Shown here piece by piece: positions 17,020 to 25,476 of a stretch of 64,000 nt of DNA. The notes beneath the pieces were generated by a model. It was given only the letters and a program-made list of their open reading frames with translations. It made no database searches and was not told where the DNA came from. The stretch comes from Clostridia bacterium. Lineage in GTDB: Bacteria > Bacillota > Clostridia > Oscillospirales > Acutalibacteraceae. A program made the translations under genes and the position numbers. Each line of letters starts with the position of its first letter. Position 1 is the first letter of the stretch. The stretch covers positions 1 through 64,000 of the forward strand of contig JAFQCR010000011.1 of assembly GCA_017416345.1 (NCBI GenBank). The letters are read 5' to 3'.

Positions 17020-17814
17020 TCAGATCTCAATATCAAGGCTGACCGGATAATGGTCGGAAAGGTATATGCCGTTGAGCTCATCTTCCCATAACGTTACCGT
17101 ATTCGGCTTTTGAGCTGTTGCGGCATCGCAATAAATATAGTCTATCTTCTCGGGAAGTATACGCTCGGCGTTTTGAGCAGGTTTTCCGAAATTGTGCCAC
17201 GTTCCGCCCGTTTGACTTGTGAGATCAACTATCTTCAAATCCTCAAAGCTGTCACAGTAGCGGATGGTCTCACTGTCGGGCAATGCATTAAAGTCACCCA
17301 TTATAAACAGCGGCATTGCCGTTTCGAGGTTCCTTTGTGCGGCATAATCAAGCAGTTGCTTTATACCAAGGATACGTGCCTCATCGCTCACGTGGTCGAG
17401 ATGTACATTGAAGGTGCGGAAAATCGTCCCGGTCCTCATATCCCGCAGCACGGCATATTGGCAGATCCTCGGACACTTGCTTTGGATCTCAAATCTTGAT
17501 CCCGGCACACGGGGAGTGTTTGACAGCCAGAAAACATCAAGCCCGTACAGCTCAATAACACCGTTTTTTATGGCTAACGCAAGTCCCTCGCCCGAGTAAT
17601 CGGCGTTGCGCTGGTTGAAAATAAATGTATAGCCGTTAAGGTGCTTTCTCAAAAAGTCGGCGTGCGACGGGACGCACTCCTGAAAGCAAAGTACATCGGG
17701 CTGTTCACGCTCGATCTTATCCAGGATCATTCCCCCACGGTGGATAAAGCAATTGACACCGTCACCCTTGCTCCACACACAGCGCAGATTATAACTTACG
17801 ATCTTCAAACTCAT
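17020..17814 (-). CDS. Endonuclease/exonuclease/phosphatase-fold hydrolase
   Basis: The 264-residue protein has the EEP motif set: VSYNLR at the N-terminus, DVLCFQEC with the metal-binding Glu, GDFNALPDS with catalytic Asp and Asn, and LSDHYPVSLDI with the final Asp-His pair. Members cut phosphodiester or phosphate bonds in DNA, lipids or small molecules; the substrate here is unknown. No signal peptide is seen, so it is probably cytoplasmic. It begins 2 bases after the birA stop with its GAGGA site inside the end of birA, so it is co-transcribed with birA. Confidence 0.82.
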   Translation of the reverse strand: MSLKIVSYNLRCVWSKGDGVNCFIHRGGMILDKIEREQPDVLCFQECVPSHADFLRKHLNGYTFIFNQRNADYSGEGLALAIKNGVIELYGLDVFWLSNTPRVPGSRFEIQSKCPRICQYAVLRDMRTGTIFRTFNVHLDHVSDEARILGIKQLLDYAAQRNLETAMPLFIMGDFNALPDSETIRYCDSFEDLKIVDLTSQTGGTWHNFGKPAQNAERILPEKIDYIYCDAATAQKPNTVTLWEDELNGIYLSDHYPVSLDIEI

Positions 17815-17816
17815 TT

Positions 17817-18590
17817 TTATTTCCTCACTTTCAGTGAAATCTCACCCGTGTTAAGTGTGATACTTCCGTCGGCCGTCTGAACCACGAGGCCTCCGTCACG
17901 GTCGATATCGACCGCTTTTCCGTAACGCTCCTCGCCATTTTTGATAAACGTCACATCACGCCCCAAAACACACGACAACCTTCGGTATTCTTCGATAAAG
18001 GTGCGCTCCGACAGCTCGGAGATCAACATCTGAAGTTCTTTTACTATACAAGCCGCAAGATAGTTGCGGTCGACCGAAATCTTCAAGGAATCGGCAATGC
18101 CTTCTATCTCTTTCGGGAAGCTTTGGGTAGTGATGTTTATGCCTATCCCAATGATAATTTTTACATCCTTGCCCGTCACGGCCTCGGTTAAGATACCGCA
18201 GACCTTTTTGCCGCCGATGTAAATGTCATTCACCCATTTGATCTCGGGCTCAAGGTCGGTAAGCCGTTTTATAGCTCTTGCCACGGCCACAGCGGCGGCC
18301 GCCGTTACGGTAACGCTGTCGGAAAAGCCGCAGTCGGGCGTGTACATATAGGACATATAAAGCCCGGTGCTGTCGGGTGAATAAAACTGACGTCCCATTC
18401 TTCCCCTGCCTGCCGTCTGGCTGTCGGCAACAAAAAGCATCGGCGTATTATGAACCGCCGTTGCCTGACGCTTGGCTTCAAGATTGGTGGAGTCGATTTC
18501 GGAGAACACCTGCACCCCGCATTCCACCCCGTTGCTTTTAAGACCGTCAAGAATCAGCTTTTCGGAAAGCTTTTGAATCTGTTTCGACAA
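17817..18590 (-). CDS. birA: Biotin--[acetyl-CoA-carboxylase] ligase
   Basis: The enzyme activates biotin with ATP and attaches it to a lysine of biotin carrier proteins. The protein has FSEIDSTNLEAKR, the biotinyl-AMP loop GRGRMGRQF and KWVNDIYIGGKKVCGIL. A C-terminal SH3-like segment ends GSITLNTGEISLKV. I prefer a TTG start at 18590 (257 residues), which follows AAGGCGGTGA. The upstream ATG at 18632 lies within the -10 box. The N-terminus is too short for the DNA-binding domain of E. coli BirA, so it is probably only a ligase. Confidence 0.88.
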   Translation of the reverse strand: MSKQIQKLSEKLILDGLKSNGVECGVQVFSEIDSTNLEAKRQATAVHNTPMLFVADSQTAGRGRMGRQFYSPDSTGLYMSYMYTPDCGFSDSVTVTAAAAVAVARAIKRLTDLEPEIKWVNDIYIGGKKVCGILTEAVTGKDVKIIIGIGINITTQSFPKEIEGIADSLKISVDRNYLAACIVKELQMLISELSERTFIEEYRRLSCVLGRDVTFIKNGEERYGKAVDIDRDGGLVVQTADGSITLNTGEISLKVRK

Positions 18591-18630
18591 AACATCACCG
18601 CCTTTACTTTTATTGATATCATACCAAAAC

Positions 18631-18660
18631 ATTATAAAAAAAGCAAGCAGAACGGGTCAA
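18631..18660 (-). promoter_or_regulatory. birA promoter embedded in the upstream terminator
   Basis: On the minus strand TTGACC (18660-18655), 18 bases, TATAAT (18636-18631). The -35 box lies inside the loop and 3' arm of the terminator hairpin of the preceding gene. Confidence 0.65.
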
Positions 18661-18674
18661 AAAACCCGTTCTGC
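18641..18674 (-). terminator. Terminator of the TIM-barrel epimerase gene
   Basis: An 11-bp stem (18664-18674 with 18647-18657) is followed on the minus strand by TTGCTTTTTTT. Confidence 0.85.
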
Positions 18675-18707
18675 CCAGTGATTATTTCACTTGTTTAGTG
18701 CGACGAA

Positions 18708-19673
18708 TTATGCCCACCACATCTCGCCTGCGGTCTCGGCAATGAGAAGCGGCTTCAAGAAATCGGCGGCTTTCTCAAGACCCTCGGTCTTGCTCATCAG
18801 GGCATCCTCATGCTCGATGCTGATGGCGTAGTCATAACCGTTGGTCTTCAATGCGGAGATGATATCTCTCCAATATGCCTCGTCGTTGCCGTAGCCAACG
18901 GTTCTGAACAGCCAGGAGCGGTTCTTGATGTCGCCGTAGCTCTTGGTATCAAGCACACCGGTGGTTGCGGTGTTGTACTTATCGATACGTGCATCCTTTG
19001 CGTGTACGTGGAAGATAGCATCGCCGATCTCGTTGATGACCTTAACGGGATCCATACCCTGCCATACAAGGTGGCTGGGATCGAAGTTGGCACCAAGCTC
19101 GGGGCCGACAGCCTCACGGATCTTCTTGAGGGAATCGGTGTTGTATACGCAGAAGCCGGGATGAAGCTCGAATGCGATCTTGTTTACGCCGTGAGCCTTT
19201 GCAAACTCAACAGTCTTTTTCCAGTAAGGAATAAGAACCTCGTTCCACTGCCAATCAAGGATAGCGAGGAAATCCTCGGGCCAGGGGCAGGTGACCCAGT
19301 TGGGGTACTTGGAATCGGGGCAATCACCGGGACAGCCGGAGAAGGTGTTGATCTGATGAAGACCCATCTTTTCGGCCAAAAGGATGGTGTTGCGGATGGT
19401 CTTGTCATACATCTCGGCAAGCTCCTTCTGGGGATGAACGGGGTTGCCGTGGCAGGACAGAGCGCTGACCTCAAGACCGTTGTCCTTGATGGTAGCCATA
19501 AACTCCCGGAATGCCTTTTCATCGTTGAGAAGCTTTTCGGGGTCAGCGTGAGCGTTACCGGGGTAACCGCCACAGCCGATCTCGATCATATCGCAACCGA
19601 TGGACTTGAAATACTTACAAGCCTCTGCAAAGGGCATATCGCTCATAAGTGTGGTGAAAACGCCTAACTTCAT
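18708..19673 (-). CDS. Sugar phosphate isomerase/epimerase family protein (TIM barrel)
   Basis: The 321-residue protein is an AP-endonuclease-2-fold barrel. It starts MKLGVFTTLMSD at 19673 after GGAGG; an in-frame ATG further up lacks a site. Visible metal-ligand candidates are Glu in FELHPGFCVYN, Asp and His in NFDPSHLVWQG, His in FHVHAKD, and Glu in AISIEHEDAL. These match xylose-isomerase-like epimerases that act on keto sugars or inositols. The nearby Gfo/Idh oxidoreductase and ThuA-like gene suggest glycoside or polyol oxidation. The exact substrate is unknown. Confidence 0.85.
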   Translation of the reverse strand: MKLGVFTTLMSDMPFAEACKYFKSIGCDMIEIGCGGYPGNAHADPEKLLNDEKAFREFMATIKDNGLEVSALSCHGNPVHPQKELAEMYDKTIRNTILLAEKMGLHQINTFSGCPGDCPDSKYPNWVTCPWPEDFLAILDWQWNEVLIPYWKKTVEFAKAHGVNKIAFELHPGFCVYNTDSLKKIREAVGPELGANFDPSHLVWQGMDPVKVINEIGDAIFHVHAKDARIDKYNTATTGVLDTKSYGDIKNRSWLFRTVGYGNDEAYWRDIISALKTNGYDYAISIEHEDALMSKTEGLEKAADFLKPLLIAETAGEMWWA

Positions 19674-19728
19674 AAAAATTTCCTCCAATTTTTCGGTGGG
19701 ACGACCCCACCCTTTTATGTACAATTAT

Positions 19729-19757
19729 ATAATACTTTATTTACAAATATTTTTCAA
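19729..19757 (-). promoter_or_regulatory. Promoter of the TIM-barrel epimerase gene
   Basis: On the minus strand TTGAAA (19757-19752), 17 bases, TATTAT (19734-19729). The leader has a small GC-rich hairpin near 19695-19711, ahead of the ribosome binding site. Confidence 0.55.
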
Positions 19758-19814
19758 GTACTTTAAACTATGATTATTGTAAAAGTTTGGAATGTGTGGT
19801 ATTATTTATATATC

Positions 19815-19841
19815 GTAGGGAACGGCGCCCTCGCCGTTCCG
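19815..19841 (+). repeat. GTAGGG hairpin repeat in the oxidoreductase leader
   Basis: GTAGGG is followed by the complementary arms GAACGGCG and CGCCGTTC and a CG border, the layout seen at 8311-8336 with different arm sequences. It ends 17 bases before the start codon, so the hairpin would form in the mRNA leader close to the ribosome binding site. Confidence 0.7.
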
Positions 19842-19858
19842 TTTATTCGGAGGGTTTT

Positions 19859-20845
19859 ATGATAAACTTTGCTACCATTGGAACAAGCTGGATAACCGAG
19901 GCCTTTATCCGCGGCACTTGGCATCACAAGGACAAACTGCATCATTCGGCGGTTTATTCGAGAGATTATAACAAGGGCAAGGCCTTTGCCGACAAGCTGG
20001 GCTGTGACACCGTTGTGACCGACCTTTTGAAGATCGCAACCGACCCGTCAATTGATGCGGTGTATGTTGCAAGCCCCAATGCTTTCCATTATGCACAAAG
20101 CAAGCTGATGTTAGAGCACAAAAAACACGTCATATGTGAAAAGCCGATAACCGTCACCCCCGATGAGTTGGAGGAGCTGCAGGCCTTGGCTCAACAAAAC
20201 GGCGTTGTGTATATGGAGGCGTTGATGGCTCTGCATATGCCACAATGGGCGGTTGTTAAAGACGCCATCAGGAAGTTGGGTAAGATCAGCCACGCAAGGT
20301 TTGACTTTTCACAGCGCTCATCCAAGCTTGACGGCTTTCTTTGCGGTGAGCATCAGAACATTTTCGATCCCAAAATGGCGGCAGGCGCCTTGATGGATCT
20401 TGGAATCTACTGCGTCTACCCTGCTCTTGATTGGTTTGGTGAGCCTCAAAGCGTTTACGCCTACTGCCAAAAGCTTCAAAACGGCATTGACGGTGCAGGC
20501 GGTGCGGTTTTGCGATACACAGATAAAACGGTCGAACTGACCTGGGCAAAAACAGGTGAAACAAGGCTCGGAAGCGAGATAATCGGCGACGAAGGCACAC
20601 TGATTTTGCCCTCGATCTCCAAGTTGACCAATATGAAGCTTGTCTTGAAGGACGGCACCGAGACCGTACTGTCGGCCGACCCCGACAAGCCGTTTTTGAT
20701 GAGCTTTGAGGGTGCCGACTTTTACCGTTACATCACCGACCCCACCGCCGCCGACGAGCTGAAAAAGATCAACGAGCTGGCATTGGCGGTCAGCAAGATT
20801 ATGTTTGAAATACGCCGTCAGGCAAACATTGAATTTGATCTGTAA
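19859..20845 (+). CDS. Gfo/Idh/MocA-family oxidoreductase
   Basis: This NAD(P)-dependent family oxidises or reduces sugars and polyols. The 328-residue protein begins MINFATIGTSWITEAF, a Rossmann fold in which the usual GxGxxG reads GTSWIT. VYVASPNAFHYAQS and ICEKPITVTPDEL follow; the Lys of EKP is the conserved active-site residue. GALMDLGIYCVYP in the second domain is also typical. The ATG at 19859 follows GGAGGG. The gene reads away from the epimerase. It is followed after 11 bases by the alarmone synthetase, so the two are probably co-transcribed. Confidence 0.87.
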   Translation: MINFATIGTSWITEAFIRGTWHHKDKLHHSAVYSRDYNKGKAFADKLGCDTVVTDLLKIATDPSIDAVYVASPNAFHYAQSKLMLEHKKHVICEKPITVTPDELEELQALAQQNGVVYMEALMALHMPQWAVVKDAIRKLGKISHARFDFSQRSSKLDGFLCGEHQNIFDPKMAAGALMDLGIYCVYPALDWFGEPQSVYAYCQKLQNGIDGAGGAVLRYTDKTVELTWAKTGETRLGSEIIGDEGTLILPSISKLTNMKLVLKDGTETVLSADPDKPFLMSFEGADFYRYITDPTAADELKKINELALAVSKIMFEIRRQANIEFDL

Positions 20846-20856
20846 AGGAAATTGAA

Positions 20857-21543
20857 ATGAACAGTTTTGAGCCGAAAGTAGTGTCGGTTCCGCACGGGCT
20901 CATCCCCCAAGGTGCCGAAAAATATTTTGAACATCTTCAGGTCTTTCAGGAAATGATGATGCGTTACAACTGTGCAATTTTAGAGGTGCAGACCAAGCTG
21001 CAGGTGTTAAATAACGATATGTCGGTGCGCTACAGCCGCAACCCTATTGCCTTTATCAAGACCCGCATCAAAAGTCCCCAAAGCATTGCCGAAAAATTAC
21101 AGCGCCGTGGGCTTGAGATAAGCGAGCACAGTATGCTTGAAAACCTTAACGACGTTGCCGGCGTGCGTGTGATATGCTCGTTTATCGACGATATTTACGA
21201 GATCGCCGAAATGCTTGCCCGACAGAGCGACATAAAGGTTTTGCAGATCAAGGACTACATCAAAAATCCCAAGGACAACGGCTACCGCAGTTACCACATG
21301 ATAATCGAAATACCCGTTTTCTTTTCGGACAAGACCATGGATATGCGTGTGGAGATTCAGATTCGCACGATTGCAATGGACTTTTGGGCTTCGTTGGAGC
21401 ACGAGCTGAAGTATAAAAAGGACATTGATTGGTCAAAGGAAATCGGCGAAGAGCTTAAGATCTGCGCCGAGACCATCAACCAGACCGACCGTAAGATGAT
21501 GGCAATAAGAAACCACATCGACGAGCATAAAAACGAAAATTGA
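20857..21543 (+). CDS. Small alarmone synthetase (RelA/SpoT synthetase domain)
   Basis: The protein would transfer pyrophosphate from ATP to GDP or GTP, making (p)ppGpp. At 228 residues it contains only the synthetase domain and its C-terminal helices, with no HD hydrolase domain, like RelQ/YjbM. Visible motifs are RVICSFIDDIYEIA, NPKDNGYRSYHMI (GYRSxH) and VEIQIRTIAMDFWASLEH with the catalytic Glu. GAAATTGAAATG gives a weak ribosome binding site, so it may depend on the gene before it. A bidirectional terminator follows. Confidence 0.9.
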   Translation: MNSFEPKVVSVPHGLIPQGAEKYFEHLQVFQEMMMRYNCAILEVQTKLQVLNNDMSVRYSRNPIAFIKTRIKSPQSIAEKLQRRGLEISEHSMLENLNDVAGVRVICSFIDDIYEIAEMLARQSDIKVLQIKDYIKNPKDNGYRSYHMIIEIPVFFSDKTMDMRVEIQIRTIAMDFWASLEHELKYKKDIDWSKEIGEELKICAETINQTDRKMMAIRNHIDEHKNEN

Positions 21544-21544
21544 C

Positions 21545-21577
21545 AAAACCGCAGGTGGATTATCACCTGCGGTTTTT
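21545..21577. terminator. Bidirectional terminator between alarmone synthetase and AraC gene
   Basis: A 13-bp stem (21545-21557 with 21564-21576) with a 6-base loop is followed by T on both strands. The AraC stop codon lies inside it. Confidence 0.85.
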
Positions 21578-22450
21578 GGTTTGCTTCATCATTTTTCTGA
21601 ATCCGTTTGGGGAGATGTTTTTCAGCTTTTTGAAGGTATAGATGTAATAGCTGGTCGACGAAAATCCGCAGGTCAGCGCAATATCGGTGATGTTGCGTTC
21701 GGTCGTAGCCAGAAGCTTCATCGACGCATTGACCCTTGCGAAGTTTACATAATCACTAAAGCTCATCTGCGCCACCCTCTTAAAGGTGCGTGAAAGATAG
21801 CTGTAGCTCAAGCCACAAACACGTGCCACCTCCGACAGCGTGACGTCGGCAAGGTTTTGCTCAACGTATTCCTTGACCCTTGCGATAAGCTCAAGCCCCT
21901 TGGTTTTTTCGGCCGTGTCCCCTGCTCCGTGCTCGTGCCAAAACCGAATGACCCACGAAAAAACCTTGAGCACACCCGACCGTATCGCAAGCTCATACCC
22001 AAAGCGCTGCTCGGTATTCTCCTTGATTATCTCACGGAACACCTCGGGTATACCCGTGTCGGCCAATTCGTCCTTTAAAAAGCATCTCTGAACACCGAAC
22101 TTTTCAAAAATAAAGGGTATGGTCTGCTCCATTTCGGTAACGGTCTGCTCGGAGGAATACAACACCTGCGGTAAAAATTTTATGCAGAAAAGTGAACGGT
22201 CGCCTGACTTTGCAAAGGTGGCGTGCTGTTCCCCGGCGTTGATTATGAACACCGAACCCTCGGGCATTTGGTGGACCGTGCCGTTAAGGTTGACCTCGTA
22301 ATCACCCTTGACGGGATACAGCAGCTCTATGTAATCGTGATAGTGCAACCGTGGCCATCTTTTCTGCGGCTCGTTGCCGTTCATAAGCAAGCATTGCACC
22401 GCCAACGGCAGATTATTTACCTTTTTTCTTCCCTCATCAAAGGCCTGCAC
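21563..22450 (-). CDS. AraC-family transcription regulator
   Basis: The 295-residue protein has an N-terminal cupin sensor (HYHDYIELLYPVKGDYEV; GSVFIINAGEQHATF). The C-terminal AraC domain has two helix-turn-helix motifs (TLSEVARVCGLSYSYLSRTF; NITDIALTCGFSSTSYYIYT). Such regulators usually sense a sugar and activate neighbouring genes. The start is GTG after GGGGTGA. It lies divergent to the ThuA-like gene, its likely target, with an imperfect palindrome between them. Confidence 0.9.
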   Translation of the reverse strand: MQAFDEGRKKVNNLPLAVQCLLMNGNEPQKRWPRLHYHDYIELLYPVKGDYEVNLNGTVHQMPEGSVFIINAGEQHATFAKSGDRSLFCIKFLPQVLYSSEQTVTEMEQTIPFIFEKFGVQRCFLKDELADTGIPEVFREIIKENTEQRFGYELAIRSGVLKVFSWVIRFWHEHGAGDTAEKTKGLELIARVKEYVEQNLADVTLSEVARVCGLSYSYLSRTFKRVAQMSFSDYVNFARVNASMKLLATTERNITDIALTCGFSSTSYYIYTFKKLKNISPNGFRKMMKQTKNRR

Positions 22451-22467
22451 CGAAAATCACCCCAAAA

Positions 22468-22493
22468 TGACAAAATATTGTTATTTTATGTCA
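22468..22493. promoter_or_regulatory. Imperfect palindrome between AraC and ThuA-like genes
   Basis: TGACA (22468-22472) and TGTCA (22489-22493) enclose an AT-rich core with partly complementary arms. Its place between divergent genes makes it an operator candidate. TATAAT on the minus strand (22505-22500) lies beside it. Confidence 0.3.
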
Positions 22494-22586
22494 AATTTAT
22501 TATAGCACATAACAAAATAATGTGATACAATTTTTTTAGAAATTTTCAAAAAATTTCCGTCAAATAAGAAATTGGAGGAATCTTCA

Positions 22587-23303
22587 ATGATCAGAGTAGC
22601 AATTTACAACGAATGTATCCACGAAAAAAATAACGAAAAAGCAATGGCTATCTACCCCAACGGTATCCACAGCGTCATTGCCGATTTTTTGAAGGCTGAC
22701 GATATTACCGTCAAGTGCTTCACCCTTGAGACCGTCGAGGAAATAACCGAAGAGGCTCTCAAAGAGACCGACGTACTTATCTGGTGGGGTCACGTTGGAC
22801 ACGCCAAGGTTCCCGATGAGGTTGCCGAGCGTGTTCGTGACGCAGTTCTCACGGGTATGGGCTTTATCGGTCTGCACTCGGCTCACCATTCCAAGCCGTT
22901 CAAGCTGCTTATGGGCACCGCCTGCCACCTTGGCTGGCGTGAAAACGGTGATATGGAGCGTATCTGGAACATCAACCCTGCCCACCCCATCACTCAAGGC
23001 ATCGGCCGTTATTTTGAGCTTCCCCACGTTGAGACCTATGCCGAGCCGTTTGGCATCCCCAACCCCGACGAGGTTATCTTTATGGGATGGTACGAAGGCG
23101 GCGAGCTGTTCCGCTCGGGTTGCACCTTCCACCGTGAAAACGGACGTATATTCTACTTCCAGCCCGGTCACGAGACCTTCCCCATTTTCTATGATGAGAA
23201 CGTTCAGACCATCATTAAGAACGCCGTCCGTTGGGCCGCACCCGTCTACCGCTCCGAGGCACTTGTCTGCCCCCACATCAAAAAAATCGGTACAGAAAAT
23301 TAA
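22587..23303 (+). CDS. ThuA-like domain protein
   Basis: The 238-residue protein has the ThuA fold, a class I glutamine-amidotransferase-like fold. VLIWWGHVGHAKVPDEV, MGFIGLHSAHHSKPFK, NPAHPITQGI and FYFQPGHETFPIF are typical. ThuA is named from trehalose use in Sinorhizobium, where it works with the oxidoreductase ThuB on 3-keto sugars. Many relatives lie beside Gfo/Idh oxidoreductases and TIM-barrel epimerases, as here. The start is ATG 22587 after GGAGGA; a TTG 15 bases earlier would contain that site. A strong terminator follows. Confidence 0.85.
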   Translation: MIRVAIYNECIHEKNNEKAMAIYPNGIHSVIADFLKADDITVKCFTLETVEEITEEALKETDVLIWWGHVGHAKVPDEVAERVRDAVLTGMGFIGLHSAHHSKPFKLLMGTACHLGWRENGDMERIWNINPAHPITQGIGRYFELPHVETYAEPFGIPNPDEVIFMGWYEGGELFRSGCTFHRENGRIFYFQPGHETFPIFYDENVQTIIKNAVRWAAPVYRSEALVCPHIKKIGTEN

Positions 23304-23312
23304 TACAAATGC

Positions 23313-23352
23313 AAAGATCCTTCCGAAACAAAAGTTTCGGAAGGATCTTTTA
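23313..23352. terminator. Bidirectional terminator after the ThuA-like gene
   Basis: A perfect 17-bp stem (23313-23329 with 23334-23350) has a 4-base loop. It lies between the convergent ThuA-like and Mrp-type genes. Confidence 0.9.
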
Positions 23353-23359
23353 ATGTATA

Positions 23360-24208
23360 TTATTTGGTTGCGGTCTCGATCATCTCGGCAGCAGATTTGA
23401 GGTAATCAACATCAAAGCGCTCAAACTCGCCATCATTGCAAAGCTCGGTCAAAGAGGTGTCGATAGGCATTTTGCCCAGCGGCATTATCTGCATCTCACT
23501 GCAAAGCTCCTCAAAGTGGCTCTCACCGAAGATCTGAAACTCCTTGCCGCAGTCGGGACACTTGACATAACTCATATTCTCAACCATACCAAGCACAGGA
23601 ATGTTCATCATATTGGCCATATTGCAGGCTTTTTTGACGATCATGGAAACCAGATCCTGCGGAGTGGTTACAATAACGGTACCGGTAATGGGAAGCGACT
23701 GATAAACGGTCAGCGGAACGTCACCCGTTCCCGGGGGCATATCGACAAACATATAGTCTACCTCGCCCCAATTAACATCGGTCCAGAACTGCTTTACGGC
23801 ACCTGCCAGAACGGGACCACGCCAAACGACGGGAGCATCGGGATTTTCCAGCAACAGATTGCAGGACATTATCTTGATGCCGTTGGCGGTCTCGGCAGGG
23901 ATGATACCCTTGTCATCCATCATTGCACGGCAATTTATGCCGAACATTTTAGGAATGGAGGGACCGGTTATGTCGGCATCCAAAATACCGACCTTATAGC
24001 CCATACGGTTGATAAGAACAGCCAGCATTGCGGTGACCATGGATTTACCTACGCCACCCTTGCCGCTGACAACACCGATAACGTGCTTTACGCTTGAATG
24101 AGCGTTAAGCTTTTCCAAAAAATCCTGTGGGCTATGCTGCTTGGCACTAGCACAGTTACTGCAATCGCCGTTGCAGCTCGTTTCATTACATTTTCTTTCT
24201 TCTGCCAT
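23360..24208 (-). CDS. Mrp/NBP35-family Fe-S cluster carrier ATPase
   Basis: The 282-residue protein binds ATP through a deviant Walker A loop, SGKGGVGKS at 48-56. It has DADITGPSIPKMFG, VDMPPGTGDVPL and a C-terminal CPDCG pair that would bridge an Fe-S cluster in the dimer. An N-terminal cysteine cluster (Cys7, 12, 16, 19) recalls the eukaryotic Nbp35 type. Members carry Fe-S clusters to target proteins in the cytoplasm. The ATG follows AAGGAG. It lies after the lipoprotein gene on the same strand, with a hairpin between them. Confidence 0.9.
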   Translation of the reverse strand: MAEERKCNETSCNGDCSNCASAKQHSPQDFLEKLNAHSSVKHVIGVVSGKGGVGKSMVTAMLAVLINRMGYKVGILDADITGPSIPKMFGINCRAMMDDKGIIPAETANGIKIMSCNLLLENPDAPVVWRGPVLAGAVKQFWTDVNWGEVDYMFVDMPPGTGDVPLTVYQSLPITGTVIVTTPQDLVSMIVKKACNMANMMNIPVLGMVENMSYVKCPDCGKEFQIFGESHFEELCSEMQIMPLGKMPIDTSLTELCNDGEFERFDVDYLKSAAEMIETATK

Positions 24209-24230
24209 TGTAATTCTCCTTTTTAACGCA

Positions 24231-24258
24231 CATAAAACCGGCCTCAGCCGGTTTTATG
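24231..24258 (-). terminator. Hairpin between lipoprotein and Mrp genes
   Basis: A perfect 12-bp stem (24231-24242 with 24247-24258) has a 4-base loop. On the minus strand only a short T run lies in the stem end, so termination may be partial. Confidence 0.6.
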
Positions 24259-24269
24259 ATTTTGATCTA

Positions 24270-25271
24270 TTAATCCTTATCCGACTTTTTGCCGTCGGCA
24301 TCGTCATCGGGTTCTGCGGTGACCGATTTCATAAAGTCGGTCATAGAGATCTCCTCGGGCTTCTTGGGCTTCTCGTCACCCTCGCCTTCACCTTCGCCCT
24401 CACCCTCTGAACCCATAACGGTGATAAGATCGGGCACATCAACTTCGACTACATCATAGTCAAAATTGAACTCGGCGGTGATGACATTGGTAACGGTCTT
24501 CTTGACCTTTTCAACCGTAACGGCATCGGAGTTGTCGGGGTCAACATCCTCCTTGACCTGCTCGACCTCGATCTCGTAGGAATACTCAAAGGTGACCTTC
24601 TGGGAGGTGAGACGGCCATCAGAATCAACGATTCCGCTTATGCGAAGACCGGTCATCTTGACCTCAAGACCCAACTGCTTTTCGTTAAACAGATCGGTTC
24701 CGATAACCTCTTCGGGGTCAAAATCCTCATCGTTAAAGTCATACTCAAGAACAAAGCCGTGGCCTTCGCCAACGGTATCAACGATCTTGGTGCTGAGCAC
24801 GGTGATCTTGGTGGCATCCATAAACTCAATATCCTTAAAAAGACCCTCTACGACCTCTTTGGTCTCCTTATTGTCGGACAAGAGATATGTGGTACCTGCC
24901 TTATAGCCGTACAGATTCTCGGTATCGTCATAAAGCTGCTTTTCTTCGCTCATATCGCCGCTCTTGGCAACCATTTTGCAGCCGAAGATCCTGCCCTTGT
25001 CGGTGTCAAGATATTCAATATCAAAGCCCATACGTGCCGAAACGGTATTACCGTCGACCGTGGCCGACTTGACAATGGTGCCGTTGTAGCCGATAGCCTT
25101 GGCGTCCTTTAAAACCTTGGCGGTTGCAGCATAAGCGTTGTTGACAATGTCGACCGTGTTCTTTTCGACCGCAGGTGAGGATGTGTTATTCTTCTTTTCG
25201 TCGCTGTCACCGCAGGCTGCAAACGAGAGCAGCATTGCAAGTGCCAGAAGCAAAGCAAGTATTTTTTTCAT
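24270..25271 (-). CDS. Lipoprotein of unknown function with acidic tail
   Basis: The 333-residue protein has a lipoprotein signal peptide with SFAAC and Cys20 as anchor. The body is rich in beta-type segments and charged residues and I do not recognise a family. Near residues 295-310 is a run of Gly-Glu repeats, then a Lys/Asp-rich end, giving a very acidic tail. It would be anchored on the outer face of the membrane. It is the first gene of a possible two-gene unit with the Mrp-type gene. No enzyme motif is seen. Confidence 0.75.
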   Translation of the reverse strand: MKKILALLLALAMLLSFAACGDSDEKKNNTSSPAVEKNTVDIVNNAYAATAKVLKDAKAIGYNGTIVKSATVDGNTVSARMGFDIEYLDTDKGRIFGCKMVAKSGDMSEEKQLYDDTENLYGYKAGTTYLLSDNKETKEVVEGLFKDIEFMDATKITVLSTKIVDTVGEGHGFVLEYDFNDEDFDPEEVIGTDLFNEKQLGLEVKMTGLRISGIVDSDGRLTSQKVTFEYSYEIEVEQVKEDVDPDNSDAVTVEKVKKTVTNVITAEFNFDYDVVEVDVPDLITVMGSEGEGEGEGEGDEKPKKPEEISMTDFMKSVTAEPDDDADGKKSDKD

Positions 25272-25325
25272 AAAAAACCTCTTCTTTTAACCTTGTTTGG
25301 GATAATTTCCAGCATTGTTTTCTAA

Positions 25326-25354
25326 ATTATAACACATTGCATCAAAAAAAACAA
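25326..25354 (-). promoter_or_regulatory. Promoter of the lipoprotein gene
   Basis: On the minus strand TTGTTT (25354-25349), 17 bases, TATAAT (25331-25326). The rest of the gap to gltX is AT-rich; I could not settle on a gltX promoter. Confidence 0.5.
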
Positions 25355-25476
25355 CAATAAACCTCTATATTTTTGCAAATAATAGTTGTAATTATCTGTA
25401 AAATCTGCAATAATATAAGAGTATATTTATATCTTTATATAATTACATACCATATTTTTGTTCGTGAGGTTTTAGT

